From: a virus
IMG/VR virus record: IMGVR_UViG_3300034684_000114
Location: 1 to 23,665 of that record
Strand: one strand, 5' to 3'
Length of the DNA: 23,665 nucleotides
Of the stretch, positions 1 through 9,402 are shown one piece after another. The notes below the pieces were generated by a model. It made no database searches, was not told the origin of the DNA, and worked only from the letters and a program-made list of their open reading frames with translations. How positions within the stretch are numbered: the stretch's first letter is position 1; every line of letters begins with the position of its first letter. The translations under genes were made by a program, and so were the position numbers.

Positions 1-2
1 AC

Positions 3-107
3 ATACAAATAGATGTTAATTTGCTGCAATTTTCTTTCACCCATTGGGTGAAAGAATGGTTTTGGCTTAACGATTATAAATACTTGCTTAAAGGGTTATA
101 TGAGTAG
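3..107 (+). CDS. Possible C-terminal end of a convergent gene entering from the left (partial)
   Basis: One plus-strand frame is open from the window edge to a TAG at 105-107 and translates to a tryptophan- and tyrosine-rich tail (for example THWVKEWFWLNDYKYLLKG). It would overlap the last codons of the minus-strand gene ending at 88. The composition looks protein-like, but 34 codons open to an edge can occur by chance, and a minus-strand frame here is also open. The region outside the window would settle it. Confidence 0.2.
   Translation: MQIDVNLLQFSFTHWVKEWFWLNDYKYLLKGLYE
32..56. repeat. Perfect 11-bp inverted repeat with 3-nt loop
   Basis: TTCTTTCACCC and GGGTGAAAGAA are separated by ATT. 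The hairpin lies about 30 nt beyond the stop of the leftward operon's last visible gene. Neither strand has a U-tract directly after the stem, so it is not a textbook intrinsic terminator. It could be a protein-binding palindrome or an mRNA 3' stem, or it may lie inside a convergent reading frame. Confidence 0.6.
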
Positions 108-1101
108 ATTGCACGTAGAATCTAGGACTATACTTGCCACCGTAACATAATAGCGCCCTTCTGAATAATGCCTGATCCTCGATTTCACTGCGCACGCCAT
201 CTGTATCAAACAGCAAAACGAATTTCTTAAGATAGGTAATAAACGCTGTATAATAGTCACTGCTACTGTCGGTTCCTGCAAGAATCTGAGCGCCCTCGGG
301 CAGTACGACTGCATCTTTATTCTGTTCTTCGAATTCCGAAATCTGTCTACCGTATTCCTCTGTAAGTCCAGAAAATGAAAGCAGTGCTCCGGTCTGTCCA
401 TCCATGAAAGTATTTTCTGATTCAGCCACAGCCTTTTTCCACTCGGGATCTATACTCATTAGAATCGACTTTATTGATTCCTCAACAACCTGCGTTTCAG
501 TAAACACTGACATTGCGCTCTGTCTATAATTGCGACGAAGAAGTCTGCTCATATAATCATCGCATTTCAGAGCTTCTCCTTCTTCTATCAACCGGTTTAC
601 AGATCGAATCATATTGAAGAATATATCCAGCTGCAGGTTCAGCGTAGGCTTTACAAGATTTGAAACCAAACGAAGCCACCTATTCAGTTCAACTTCTTTA
701 GTAAAAGTATCATCATCATTTGCGTACTTAATCAGAAAGGCATACTCAGCATACAGGACAACCTGTTCCTCGTTAGTAAGGGCGCGGGCATCAGAAGTTC
801 CAATCAATCGAAGGAAGGATCGCGTCTCTTCAAGATAAGTTTTATCGTATTCATCACCAGTAGCAAATGAGATTGAACCTGTCTGTTCTTGGCGTTTTGA
901 AAGGACATTAAGAAGTTTATTAAGCTTTCTAAATGCATCTATGCTCAATACTGATTTTTCAGAATCTATTCCATACACATGTTGGAAACCATCCTTAAAT
1001 AGGCGGGATGTAAAAACGTAATCCTGTTCTTTAAGAAAGAATTTTGCTGATTCGTTCTGTAAATCAGCTATCGTCTTTAGTTTTACGAAGGTGTCGCTCA
1101 C
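88..1101 (-). CDS. Unknown 337-aa protein, last visible gene of the defence operon
   Basis: I do not recognise this protein with confidence. The start is GTG at 1101, preceded by GGAGGGG six bases upstream and lying 16 nt after the helicase stop, so it is co-transcribed with the restriction genes. It is soluble-looking and largely helical, with no signal peptide or membrane segment and no obvious nuclease or ATPase motif. The C-terminal sequence FRRALLCYGGKYSPRF resembles a segment I associate with DUF262 (GmrSD-like) proteins, which usually continue further. The protein may therefore be a shortened DUF262-type relative or a dedicated accessory subunit. The DUF262 N-terminal nucleotide-binding motif is not visible. 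The gene is certain as a CDS; its function is open. Confidence 0.85.
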   Translation of the reverse strand: MSDTFVKLKTIADLQNESAKFFLKEQDYVFTSRLFKDGFQHVYGIDSEKSVLSIDAFRKLNKLLNVLSKRQEQTGSISFATGDEYDKTYLEETRSFLRLIGTSDARALTNEEQVVLYAEYAFLIKYANDDDTFTKEVELNRWLRLVSNLVKPTLNLQLDIFFNMIRSVNRLIEEGEALKCDDYMSRLLRRNYRQSAMSVFTETQVVEESIKSILMSIDPEWKKAVAESENTFMDGQTGALLSFSGLTEEYGRQISEFEEQNKDAVVLPEGAQILAGTDSSSDYYTAFITYLKKFVLLFDTDGVRSEIEDQALFRRALLCYGGKYSPRFYVQSTHITL

Positions 1102-1117
1102 GTCTTACCCCTCCAAT

Positions 1118-4096
1118 CTATTCTTCAACTTTCAGGAAGCCCTGCTCAAAAGCTCCCGGGAACTGAAATCTTTTCTCTTTATTACCAAGGCCAGCAAACT
1201 TAACAACGACAATAGCGCCATCAATTCCTATCACATGACCCTCGCCAAATGCCTTATGAGAGACAATCGTTCCAGCTTTGATCTTGCTGGTATCAACCTT
1301 AATGACGGCTTTCTTAGCTGGCATTGATACCGGTGTCGGAGGTACATAAGCCGGATGATAAGTTGATCCGCTTGAATAGGACGGTTTTGACGGCTGAGCT
1401 ATCGATGTTCTCTTCGCCTCATACTTTGCCGGTTTCTCGGCAACTTTTAATACAGGCTCATCGTCCTCGTCTTCATCTTCATCATCCAAGTAACTGCTAA
1501 TATTAGTAAAAATTGGTCTCTCTGGAACGTCGTCATCCCTTGGCGATTCTGCCTGCATGGAAGACGAAAGCTGTCCGGCCATAGCATCATAATCGGCACG
1601 AGAAATAACAGTGCTATACAAACCAACATTCTCACCCGTATGTCTATCGATTCCGGTATAAATCAAGCTTGCATCTTCATAACGTTTGAACTTGTATACG
1701 GCATCGTTCATTAGTGCTTCATTGAATACATTTAACGAAACCAGCAGCTCAAAATCCTTTACATCCAATCCAGTGACTTTCTTAAACAGATCGGGCTCTA
1801 ACTGTGTAATGACGTCCTGCAAGCTGTACTCTCGATAGTCGGTCAGATACATGAACACAGGCACTCGGGTAGCAAACTTGATCAGCTTTTCCTGAATCAT
1901 CTTACGTTTTGACTTATATTCCTTTTCAGCCTCAGTAAGCTCTTTCTTTTCTTTCTTTGTTAATTCCTTGCCTTCCTTTTTGGCTTTCTTTACTGCATTA
2001 GACTTATTAATGATTGTCTCAATATCAGCATTCAAGCTACGGAATCCCTCAATGCGCATCAAGGCATCCATTGCCTCCGGGCTGGCAAGAAGTCGTGAAA
2101 GGGTATCATTATCTACGTTAACCAGAAGCGCGCTTTCCCAACGTTTCGCAAGAAGAGTAGCGGAGGTACCTGCCATAGCGATATCAAGAATTTCTGCTGC
2201 ATTGACCTGTCGCATAGCGCTTCCGTCATACGCCAATACCGGCAAGAAACTAATGAATTCTCCGACTTTCTTTTCGGGATTGCTTTCTGCAACATTCAGT
2301 CGGCAACTATAATCGGATATCTGACGAAGGGCACGATCCAGAGCAAAATCGAATACATAGCATTCATTTTTAATAATCTCTTTTTTCCCTTTATCCGTCA
2401 TCACTTCCCACGGACTTTGTACACGGAATGCTGTCTGGAAATAAGTCTCTGGACTTGACAGGTTACGTAGCATAAAAACACCCGTCCAAGGCCTGATGGT
2501 AACACCGGTCGTTAGCTTACCACATGAAAGCGTGATTGTTTTCGAGTTTAAAGGATCTTCCATTGAACGACGAACTGGTTCCAGTGCGGCTACACCAATA
2601 CCAGCTGCAGTACCCGCACAAACATTCACCTTATAATCGTGATAAAAAGCATTTTGCTTCTGAGCAAGTAAATTAGCCATTGCTTGACAAGACGCCACAT
2701 TAGGTAAGAACCAAAGCGTGTGTGATAAGACATTAAGAAGTCTGGTGTCTGAATAAGGCATAGGCGGTTTTTCAGCACCGAGCTTCAGTTCATCAACGGA
2801 AGTCTCCAAATATGAGCCACGTATCAGATCGAGCCATTTCTGGACATAATCCTCGAATACAAAGTGAGCATCTTTTCCTTTACCTTCTGCGGAAAAGAAT
2901 ACATTAAGATCAAACTCATCAAACTCACCCTGCTTAGCAATTTGCTGGATACTCTCCGGTATTTTATACGTCATCATGACCATCCGAGGCAAAGCAGCAT
3001 ATGGATTTTCACCTTCACCAGACCAGTTTGCCTTTGCTCGCTGTTCATCAGAATATGTCCAGTTATATATCTGTTCTTCGATGAATTCGCCAGAATTCAG
3101 TGCACGAAACGGTGTACCTGACAGAAAAAGATAGTATGTTGTAGTGATTGGCAGCCAAGTCTCATCGTATGCGTTACCTGCATCATAGGTACTAAGGTCT
3201 TCGTCATATGAATCTTCTTCGTCCTGTTCAAAGAGTTTCTTAGCATTATCTTTCCATGCGCCAAAATGATACTCATCAAAAATAACAAGATCCCAGTTCG
3301 TAGAATGCACCCATTCGTTATTTGCCTTAATTCCGCCGGTTTCCTTATTTACTCCAAGAAAATCTTGAAATGAACCAAAGCAAACGATAGGTCTATCCTT
3401 ATCTGCTTCTTTGTACTGCTGATCTGTTGACTTACCACCAATCTTCTCCGGGCGCGTAATAAACTGCCAACCTTCAAAGTCAACATGGCTCATCAGATCC
3501 TCTCTCCAAGCTGTCTGTACAGCAGGCTTAAATGTCAGAATCAAAACGCGTTTAAACCCCATCTTCTTAGCAAGTTCATAAGAAGCAAAAGTTTTTCCAA
3601 AACGCATCTTTGCATTCCAAAGGAACTTCGGTGTACGCCCGCTATTTTCCTCGTAAGCGGATTTATAGTAGGCCATTGTACGATTCACAGCATCTTCTTG
3701 CTCGGGACGCATTTTAAATGTCTGTGTACGATTTTCAATATTTTCAGTTCCAGTCTTAATTGCAGTGACAGCGGCCTTAACATCGTTTACACTGCAACGG
3801 AACCATTCATTTCTATCTTCCCCAGCATTTAATTGTTTAAATCCTCTTTTTTTTAGTTGATCATGTACATCATGATCCGTAAAACAGCTGCCATCATTTT
3901 TCATGGCTGACCAATAAGCCAGAATGCGATATGGAACAGCCGCAGTATGCACTTGCTCTTTCACACGAGTCTCAACATCGCGCTCAGTATAGCCGACCTT
4001 AACGTAGCCTTTGTGTGAAGCTACGCCTTCAAATTCATAAACATAAATTGATGGATGAGAATCAGGTCTCTGAGGGAAAAACACCATATCAGGCAT
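1118..4096 (-). CDS. GIY-YIG-like (T5orf172) / DEAD-family helicase fusion, restriction subunit
   Basis: This 992-aa protein is probably the cleaving and translocating subunit of the restriction system. Residues 17-48 (IYVYEFEG, then GYVKVGYT and a following R) match the T5orf172/GIY-YIG nuclease fold. A superfamily 2 helicase follows: Q-motif-like MRPEQEDAV at 129-137, Walker A AKMRFGKT at 162-169, DEYH at 274-277, SGTPF at 326-330 and a motif VI-like AFRVQSP near 555. A Lys/Glu-rich probable coiled coil lies near 700-735 and an acidic run (DDEDEDEDDE) near 870. The last 50 residues, with HKAFGEGHV, VVKF and FQFPGAF, resemble an SH3/Tudor-like barrel. The ATG overlaps the upstream stop by 8 nt and has GGAGGTGA upstream, so translation is coupled to the EVE-like gene. 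Assignment to restriction is inferred from domains and neighbours. Confidence 0.9.
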   Translation of the reverse strand: MPDMVFFPQRPDSHPSIYVYEFEGVASHKGYVKVGYTERDVETRVKEQVHTAAVPYRILAYWSAMKNDGSCFTDHDVHDQLKKRGFKQLNAGEDRNEWFRCSVNDVKAAVTAIKTGTENIENRTQTFKMRPEQEDAVNRTMAYYKSAYEENSGRTPKFLWNAKMRFGKTFASYELAKKMGFKRVLILTFKPAVQTAWREDLMSHVDFEGWQFITRPEKIGGKSTDQQYKEADKDRPIVCFGSFQDFLGVNKETGGIKANNEWVHSTNWDLVIFDEYHFGAWKDNAKKLFEQDEEDSYDEDLSTYDAGNAYDETWLPITTTYYLFLSGTPFRALNSGEFIEEQIYNWTYSDEQRAKANWSGEGENPYAALPRMVMMTYKIPESIQQIAKQGEFDEFDLNVFFSAEGKGKDAHFVFEDYVQKWLDLIRGSYLETSVDELKLGAEKPPMPYSDTRLLNVLSHTLWFLPNVASCQAMANLLAQKQNAFYHDYKVNVCAGTAAGIGVAALEPVRRSMEDPLNSKTITLSCGKLTTGVTIRPWTGVFMLRNLSSPETYFQTAFRVQSPWEVMTDKGKKEIIKNECYVFDFALDRALRQISDYSCRLNVAESNPEKKVGEFISFLPVLAYDGSAMRQVNAAEILDIAMAGTSATLLAKRWESALLVNVDNDTLSRLLASPEAMDALMRIEGFRSLNADIETIINKSNAVKKAKKEGKELTKKEKKELTEAEKEYKSKRKMIQEKLIKFATRVPVFMYLTDYREYSLQDVITQLEPDLFKKVTGLDVKDFELLVSLNVFNEALMNDAVYKFKRYEDASLIYTGIDRHTGENVGLYSTVISRADYDAMAGQLSSSMQAESPRDDDVPERPIFTNISSYLDDEDEDEDDEPVLKVAEKPAKYEAKRTSIAQPSKPSYSSGSTYHPAYVPPTPVSMPAKKAVIKVDTSKIKAGTIVSHKAFGEGHVIGIDGAIVVVKFAGLGNKEKRFQFPGAFEQGFLKVEE

Positions 4097-4532
4097 TTGT
4101 CGTCACCTCCTCTTTATCAAATATTTCGGACTCTTTTTCATTTATATACTGTTGTAAGCGTCTATCCGTTCTTGCTTGTATCTGAACCTGACCAAGCCCA
4201 TGCTCACGTAGATCTTCAAGTTTAAAAGTTCCATTAGGATATTCAGTTATCAGTTTCATCTGAATATACTTTTCCTTTTTTGAAAAATAGTTATTCGATT
4301 TTTTAGCTGGAATAGCATATTCATTTTCCGATAGTAATTTCTCATCCACTGAATCACTCACGACCTCGCATTTGAACTTTATTTCGCTATGCGGGCTCCC
4401 AATATAGATATAAGCAATATCACCCTTACGAATCGTGAATGAGTTCTTCCATACGACAAGATTTTGCTTCTTAAAATGCTCAATAATGTCATATACTTTA
4501 ACACTGCATGGAATAATCCAATGTTCTGCCAT
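4089..4532 (-). CDS. EVE/PUA-like domain protein
   Basis: This 147-aa protein looks like a single EVE-type PUA fold: the N-terminal WIIPCSVKVYDIIEHF and then KGDIAYIYIGSP are the expected strand-loop patterns. In that family the fold binds modified bases in DNA or RNA and often sits beside methylases and restriction enzymes. I chose the ATG at 4532 because the fold begins there and GAGGTGA lies five bases upstream. An upstream ATG at 4550, overlapping the methylase stop as ATGAGTGA, would add six residues. The gene sits between the NPPY methylase and the nuclease-helicase. A plausible role is reading the methylated state and steering the nuclease, which is inference from position. Confidence 0.75.
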   Translation of the reverse strand: MAEHWIIPCSVKVYDIIEHFKKQNLVVWKNSFTIRKGDIAYIYIGSPHSEIKFKCEVVSDSVDEKLLSENEYAIPAKKSNNYFSKKEKYIQMKLITEYPNGTFKLEDLREHGLGQVQIQARTDRRLQQYINEKESEIFDKEEVTTNA

Positions 4533-4542
4533 GTTGCTCACC

Positions 4543-6069
4543 TCACTCATCGCCACCTACCGCAGAAATTCTTGAATCTATATATTCCCATTCTTCATTG
4601 GAAATCGACCACATTTTTTTCAGCATCTCGTCTGTGTATTCGCCCGTATAAGTACCAAGATCAGGAACGAAGCAATAATTTTTCTTTGTTACATCCTGAG
4701 ATACCACCGTTTGAAGCAAAAGGAAGCGAACTAACTTTGTAAAGATATATGATCGATATGACAAAACTTCATTTTCGCTATCAAAAGCACCCAAAACGAT
4801 AAATGATTCTGTACAGCACTCGCCGGGCTTAGCAATGCGTGTGTTTCCTTCATAGTAGAAACCTACCGGCTTTGTGAAATCAGTCTGACCCGCTATTGGT
4901 GCCTTAGGTGCCAATAGCTTCCATTTATCAAGATAGCCTCTGCTATCATCTACATCTTCTCTTCTTGCATATTTCAATCCTATTCTCTGAATGAACCAGC
5001 AAGGCACTCCCTTTTCTTGAGGATCATAATTTGTTGGTAAACCAAATGGCTTACGAGAAGAAACCCGATCATTCAGAAATGATTTGTATTTTGACGTAAC
5101 CTTTTTCACTATATCTACCGAAAGATTCTGCCGAATAAAAGTATCGTATTCATCGAGATATCTCACAGCGACTGATGGCCTATCCGGATTGAAATTTGTT
5201 ACTTCACAAGCGCCTTTATTATCTCTATCCCAAAGGAAATAGCAGGCACCTCCCGCCAAATCCACGCCCGGAAATACATCCTTAAAATTCTCATAATCTA
5301 CCAACTTTCGGATGCGTCTATCTGATAACATTTCCTGCCTAAACTCATTTAGTCCCTTTCCTCCGGTAAACCATCTTGAAGGAATGATCATTGTCAAATA
5401 GCGAGGGTTTAATTTCTTTGCCTGCTCTACAAAATGTTGATAAATAGGTTTTGCACTTTTTCCATTTCCGCTATCACTAAGCTGATAAGGCGGGTTTCCA
5501 ATTATTACATCAAATTTCATTTTGAATATTTCCTCCGGATGCGTTGTGTGAATAAGCTCATAAGCATGAGTTTCAAGATCATCTCCGCGCTTTTCTTTGC
5601 CGTATTCCGACTCTGATGCACCGCAGAATACACATCTTCCATTCTGAAACCGATGCTGTATTATTTTAAATCGAATATTCCCATCAACTGTGTCAAAATG
5701 GGTTACTGCATAATTCCCATTTGCAGTTTTTGAGCAGTACAAGCTTCTTCTTGACAGAAGCGCTGTAAGCTCTGTAATTGAGATTCCATAAAGCTGCTTC
5801 TTAAAAATATGATCTGTTCGCTCCTGAAGATCTGGATAAAGAGGTTCCAGTCCTTTAAGCAGCCGCTTAGCAATTTCTCTAAGAAAAACTCCGCTTTTAC
5901 AACCAGGATCAAGAAATGTTGCATTTGGATCTTCAAACAATTCCTGCGGAAGCATGTCTAACATAGCATTTGCAACTTCTGGAGGCGTGAAGACCTCATC
6001 GTTTGACAGATTTGCTATGCATGACAGAACGTCCGGATTGTAAATTGTGTTAAACAAATTATTCGCCAT
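4543..6069 (-). CDS. Eco57I-like N6-adenine DNA methyltransferase
   Basis: This 508-aa protein should transfer methyl groups from AdoMet to adenine in DNA. The motif X-like [13 protein letters not shown] is at 25-37, the AdoMet-binding motif FLDPGCKSG at 52-60 (Lys where Gly is usual), and catalytic NPPY at 192-195 within [18 protein letters not shown] pair at 146-149 lies in an insert before the catalytic motif. The C-terminal half, without clear motifs, is probably the target-recognition region. I chose ATG at 6069: AGGAGGG lies nine bases upstream and the start overlaps the preceding methylase-like gene by 11 nt. The coupling suggests that the two proteins work as a pair. It could also be read as the modification half of a type I/ISP-like or BREX-like system. 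Confidence 0.92.
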   Translation of the reverse strand: MANNLFNTIYNPDVLSCIANLSNDEVFTPPEVANAMLDMLPQELFEDPNATFLDPGCKSGVFLREIAKRLLKGLEPLYPDLQERTDHIFKKQLYGISITELTALLSRRSLYCSKTANGNYAVTHFDTVDGNIRFKIIQHRFQNGRCVFCGASESEYGKEKRGDDLETHAYELIHTTHPEEIFKMKFDVIIGNPPYQLSDSGNGKSAKPIYQHFVEQAKKLNPRYLTMIIPSRWFTGGKGLNEFRQEMLSDRRIRKLVDYENFKDVFPGVDLAGGACYFLWDRDNKGACEVTNFNPDRPSVAVRYLDEYDTFIRQNLSVDIVKKVTSKYKSFLNDRVSSRKPFGLPTNYDPQEKGVPCWFIQRIGLKYARREDVDDSRGYLDKWKLLAPKAPIAGQTDFTKPVGFYYEGNTRIAKPGECCTESFIVLGAFDSENEVLSYRSYIFTKLVRFLLLQTVVSQDVTKKNYCFVPDLGTYTGEYTDEMLKKMWSISNEEWEYIDSRISAVGGDE

Positions 6070-6796
6070 GATCTTGCACCCTCCTATAATTTGCAATGTA
6101 GGAGGTCAAGAACTCTCCTTCATCACTCGGTTTTTCTTCTGGTAGGAAGTCGAGCAAATTCATCTGTCCGACTTCGTTTTCTACACTTTTTCTCTTCTTT
6201 TTTTTAGCGCCCGGATCGGGCTCATACTCTCCAGCAAGCAGTTTGTCGAATCGGTAGTCCTTCCGCTGCATATTATTTCCGGTTACAAACGCCCACTCTG
6301 AAAAAACAATCGGCTCAGCTGTATCATTTCCGTTTTCATCGACCTCTTTCATACTGAGGGCATTGCCGCACACAATATTTCTACTAAGAATAAATCTCAC
6401 TGCTTCTTGACAGTCTTCATTGACTTCTTTCTTGCATATTTCTGTATATTCCTTGTCCCAGATCTCATACAATCGATTCCGGCATGTAATAACATTATCA
6501 ATGAGAAGATCAACTCCATATATACTGGCTACCGCTATTACCGATTGCTTCTCAAATTCAAGAGGTAGAGGTTTTTTCCTTCTTGGCGGTATGGCTCTTT
6601 TTTTGGCTGCTTCCAGCTTCCTACGAAGAATTTCGCTAAGAAAATTACCATCGCCACAGGCTGGTTCCAGAAACCGACTGTCAACCCTCTCCGTCTCTGG
6701 TTTCACCATATTCAGCATCGCGTTCACTTCGCGCTCAGCAGTAAATACTTCACCGTGATCCGCGACTCGTTGCCGAGATTTTACTTGTTTTGCCAT
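6059..6796 (-). CDS. Methyltransferase-fold subunit lacking NPPY
   Basis: This 245-aa protein has the AdoMet half of an N6-adenine methylase: [15 protein letters not shown] near 14-28, motif [12 protein letters not shown] at 42-52, an acidic motif II (YGVD) near 93-96, and NIVCGNAL at 140-147. Where DVIVGNPPY would be expected it has [16 protein letters not shown] (about 170-185), so the catalytic Asn-Pro-Pro-Tyr is absent. A Lys-rich stretch (KKKKRK) follows near 198-203. It is short for a complete M subunit. The next gene overlaps by 11 nt and does carry NPPY. I infer a split or regulatory methylase partner that may bind AdoMet or a DNA target rather than catalyse. Confidence 0.88.
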   Translation of the reverse strand: MAKQVKSRQRVADHGEVFTAEREVNAMLNMVKPETERVDSRFLEPACGDGNFLSEILRRKLEAAKKRAIPPRRKKPLPLEFEKQSVIAVASIYGVDLLIDNVITCRNRLYEIWDKEYTEICKKEVNEDCQEAVRFILSRNIVCGNALSMKEVDENGNDTAEPIVFSEWAFVTGNNMQRKDYRFDKLLAGEYEPDPGAKKKKRKSVENEVGQMNLLDFLPEEKPSDEGEFLTSYIANYRRVQDHGE

Positions 6797-6853
6797 AGGC
6801 CATCCTATCCTTCCAATTCTATCCTATCAAAACGGGTGTCCTATAATATGGAC

Positions 6854-9151
6854 TCAATCCGCTTCAGATATCATTCTCTTAAAGTGTTGCCCGTGCCCCA
6901 TCACGTCAAATATCGTGCGGAACACATCCCTGTACTGATCACAGTCTATACTCTCATCCACAAAATGCATGCCATCATTAAATGCATCCGACCTGTTGAT
7001 GTAAGAGAGCATCGCCTGCGCCAGATGATACTTTGTATAATCTGGAACTCCGCCACCAGCGTCTTCAGTTATTTTTTTCTTAACAGCTTCCAGAACGGTC
7101 GTGCTCAACACATTGTTATCGACTGCACATAGCTGGATGAAGTAATATTCAAGAATCCTCCTGATCACGTTCATCAACGGGATCGGGGAATCCAGTGTCT
7201 CGTACTCACGCCAAAGCGCATTATAGGAATTCTGTACCGGGTTGTAATTCCGGTCTTTCTCAGAAACCTTAGTGGCCTCTTTGACACATTTTTCTACTGT
7301 CGATACGTTATTCTTCTTGTTTACCTTAAAGAAGGAAACATACCGGTAATGGCTCACCTGGTTATACGTGATCTCCCTGTGGAAGAAAGCATTATGCGTC
7401 AGTATAAACAGCTGCTGGATATACTTTCCTTCGTATTCAGTACCGTTCCCTCTGACGGCTGCGCCGCTTACGTTATTGCTGCAAACCCCGATCATTTCAC
7501 GCACAAGAGCGCTTACTATGAACAGGGCACTGGAGTCCATGCTGGAAACAGGATCGTCTATAATTACAATCTTATCCTTCCCAGAATCCGTCTCTGATTG
7601 GCTTCCTCGTACAACGTGATAAAAGTATAGGAACGCAATGAAGTTTCTCTCACCTTCGCTGAGGTGATCAGCCACCCGTCCGTCTTCACGAATAACCTCA
7701 TAGGTTCCTTTCACGCCCTCTTTTTCATGAAGAGTAAAGCCCTCAAATCCTGAATCTTTCAGATGTGCATTGATGCTATCAACCGTGGCAGCTGTATTTA
7801 TCACACTGGCATTGAGCGTGTTGATCTCGCCGGATAGCTTTCTATACTCTCCCTGAAGTGTTTTGACCCTACCATCCAGTCTCTTTGCTTCCGCTTCAAT
7901 ATCTGCCTTGCTCTTTTTATAAGCCGCAACATCATCTTTTAGCAGGAAGGCGATCTCCTCCCACACCATGTTGAAGCATTCCAGTTGCTTATCAGGTTTT
8001 GTGTCAACTATTTCGTTGTTGCCCTGAATAGTTTTGTTAATCTCGGTAATCGCATCGTCAAGCTCTGCAATAATGGTATCTGTATCCTTTAACTCAACCA
8101 GCTCACCCGGAGTTGTGCGCTTCTTAGCTATCAGCTGCTCGTTTTCAGTAATAAGAGTTTCGAGCTGAGCAACCAGCTTTTCATAATCTGCCGTCTCCAC
8201 CTTTGGAAATACAACTGAGAGATTATTATTAAACAGCTCTATCATCGCTGCCATCTTTGCAGTGTATTCCGTCTCCAGTGTTTCCAACGCATCAAGTGCT
8301 TTCTGGTAGCCCTCATCAAAAGCCTGTGCTATATCTGTTTCAAAGGTCTCTGGCAGCTTTCCTTGGCAGAATGGACACTTTCCTTCAGTGTGGCCAACAT
8401 AGTCTGCATGACCTTTCTTAACCCACTCCGTAGCATTCAGCGCCTTCATGAATTTTGCAAATTGCGTTTCACTACGGCTTGTAACTTCTTCGCCAAGGTA
8501 GCTGGCTCCGGAAAGGTCATATTCGCCTTCAAGATCCGTCGACTTCTTAAATAACGGATACTTTCGGGCATCCGGATCATAAGCGATATCGTATAGTTTC
8601 TGGATGTCCTCTTTCTTATGCTCAACAGCGGCATGATGGCCGGATAAAACCTCATCTGCGAACTGCAGCTTCTTTTTCTTCCCGTTCTGAGTCTGATCAA
8701 AACTCTTTCTAAGGTCATCAGTCGTGTTCCAACACGTAGTTTCGAATGCATCTCGAAGAGGCTTCAACTCGCCGCTTTTCTTATCACGATCTTCGGCGGC
8801 CTGCTTCCCGTCGGCAACTACGGTTTTTCTTTCTTCCGTCTTATCATCGATCTGTTTTCTGGTCTCAGCATTTTCTTCGCTTAATGTGAATACGCCTTTC
8901 AAGTCTCCATAGTCTGCGAGATTTCGTGTTATGAAATCCTGATCGTAGACAAGGATTGTATAATCCGCTGGGTTGACGCCTGTCGCCCAGTCAAGGCACT
9001 CCGGGTGCCTAAATGCGTTAGCAAGTGTGCTCTTGCCAGCTCCATTCTTTCCGAAAAAGAAATTTACATATGTCGGATCTACCGTCTCTCCATGAAAGGT
9101 GGCAGTATCAAGTTTTATCAGTTTTATTAAAGACGTCATCTTGTCAGTCAT
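6854..9151 (-). CDS. RloC/PrrC-like AAA_13 ATPase, candidate anticodon nuclease
   Basis: This 765-aa protein has an ABC/SMC-type head split by a coiled coil. Walker A GKNGAGKST is at 34-42, the zinc-hook CPFC at 259-262, coiled-coil segments flank the hook, the signature LSEGER is at 497-502, Walker B VIIDDP at 529-534, and the switch His is in ILTHN (H586). RloC proteins share this zinc hook with a PrrC-like anticodon-nuclease C-terminus. Here the C-terminus has R664-X3-E668 (RRILE) and later H709 and H729, candidates for the Arg-Glu-His triad. In that family DNA damage or failed restriction triggers tRNA cleavage and growth arrest. Linkage to restriction genes fits. The ATG at 9151 has AAAGGAGG upstream. 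Catalytic assignment is by pattern only, and a plain AAA_13 ATPase is the alternative. Confidence 0.85.
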   Translation of the reverse strand: MTDKMTSLIKLIKLDTATFHGETVDPTYVNFFFGKNGAGKSTLANAFRHPECLDWATGVNPADYTILVYDQDFITRNLADYGDLKGVFTLSEENAETRKQIDDKTEERKTVVADGKQAAEDRDKKSGELKPLRDAFETTCWNTTDDLRKSFDQTQNGKKKKLQFADEVLSGHHAAVEHKKEDIQKLYDIAYDPDARKYPLFKKSTDLEGEYDLSGASYLGEEVTSRSETQFAKFMKALNATEWVKKGHADYVGHTEGKCPFCQGKLPETFETDIAQAFDEGYQKALDALETLETEYTAKMAAMIELFNNNLSVVFPKVETADYEKLVAQLETLITENEQLIAKKRTTPGELVELKDTDTIIAELDDAITEINKTIQGNNEIVDTKPDKQLECFNMVWEEIAFLLKDDVAAYKKSKADIEAEAKRLDGRVKTLQGEYRKLSGEINTLNASVINTAATVDSINAHLKDSGFEGFTLHEKEGVKGTYEVIREDGRVADHLSEGERNFIAFLYFYHVVRGSQSETDSGKDKIVIIDDPVSSMDSSALFIVSALVREMIGVCSNNVSGAAVRGNGTEYEGKYIQQLFILTHNAFFHREITYNQVSHYRYVSFFKVNKKNNVSTVEKCVKEATKVSEKDRNYNPVQNSYNALWREYETLDSPIPLMNVIRRILEYYFIQLCAVDNNVLSTTVLEAVKKKITEDAGGGVPDYTKYHLAQAMLSYINRSDAFNDGMHFVDESIDCDQYRDVFRTIFDVMGHGQHFKRMISEAD

Positions 9152-9189
9152 ACTATGTCGCCTCCTTTCATCTAATTGGGCTCAATCGG

Positions 9190-9402
9190 TCAATCCGAGA
9201 TTTTTCCGTCCCGGAGCCACGCATCCACTTCAGAAATCTTGAATTTATATCGCTTGCCAGCCTTGTAGAACGGCAGCTTGCCGTCCTTGATCCAGTTCCT
9301 GACTGTATCAGTGCTGACGCTAAGATGATCTGCAATATCTTCAAGGTTTACCCATTTTTCTGGCATTGCTTCTGATGTAGTGTTTTCTATTTCGTTACTC
9401 AT
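9190..9402 (-). CDS. Excisionase-like HTH DNA-binding protein (70 aa)
   Basis: Residues 16-67 form a MerR/excisionase-type winged HTH (HTH_17): VNLEDIADHLSVSTDTVRNW, then GKLPFYKAGKRYKF and a final EVDAWL. Such small proteins act as excisionases or local transcription regulators. The start is the ATG at 9402, which has GGAGG six bases upstream; longer in-frame starts lack a ribosome site and would overlap the previous gene. It lies third in the operon, 16 nt after the stop of the 216-aa gene and 38 nt before the RloC-like gene. Because no integrase is visible, autoregulation of the operon is a reasonable guess, perhaps at the inverted repeat around its promoter. Confidence 0.88.
   Translation of the reverse strand: MSNEIENTTSEAMPEKWVNLEDIADHLSVSTDTVRNWIKDGKLPFYKAGKRYKFKISEVDAWLRDGKISD

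Noticed and set aside
32-56. Palindrome as intrinsic terminator of the defence operon
   Set aside because: There is no U-tract after the stem in the leftward direction; kept only as a repeat.
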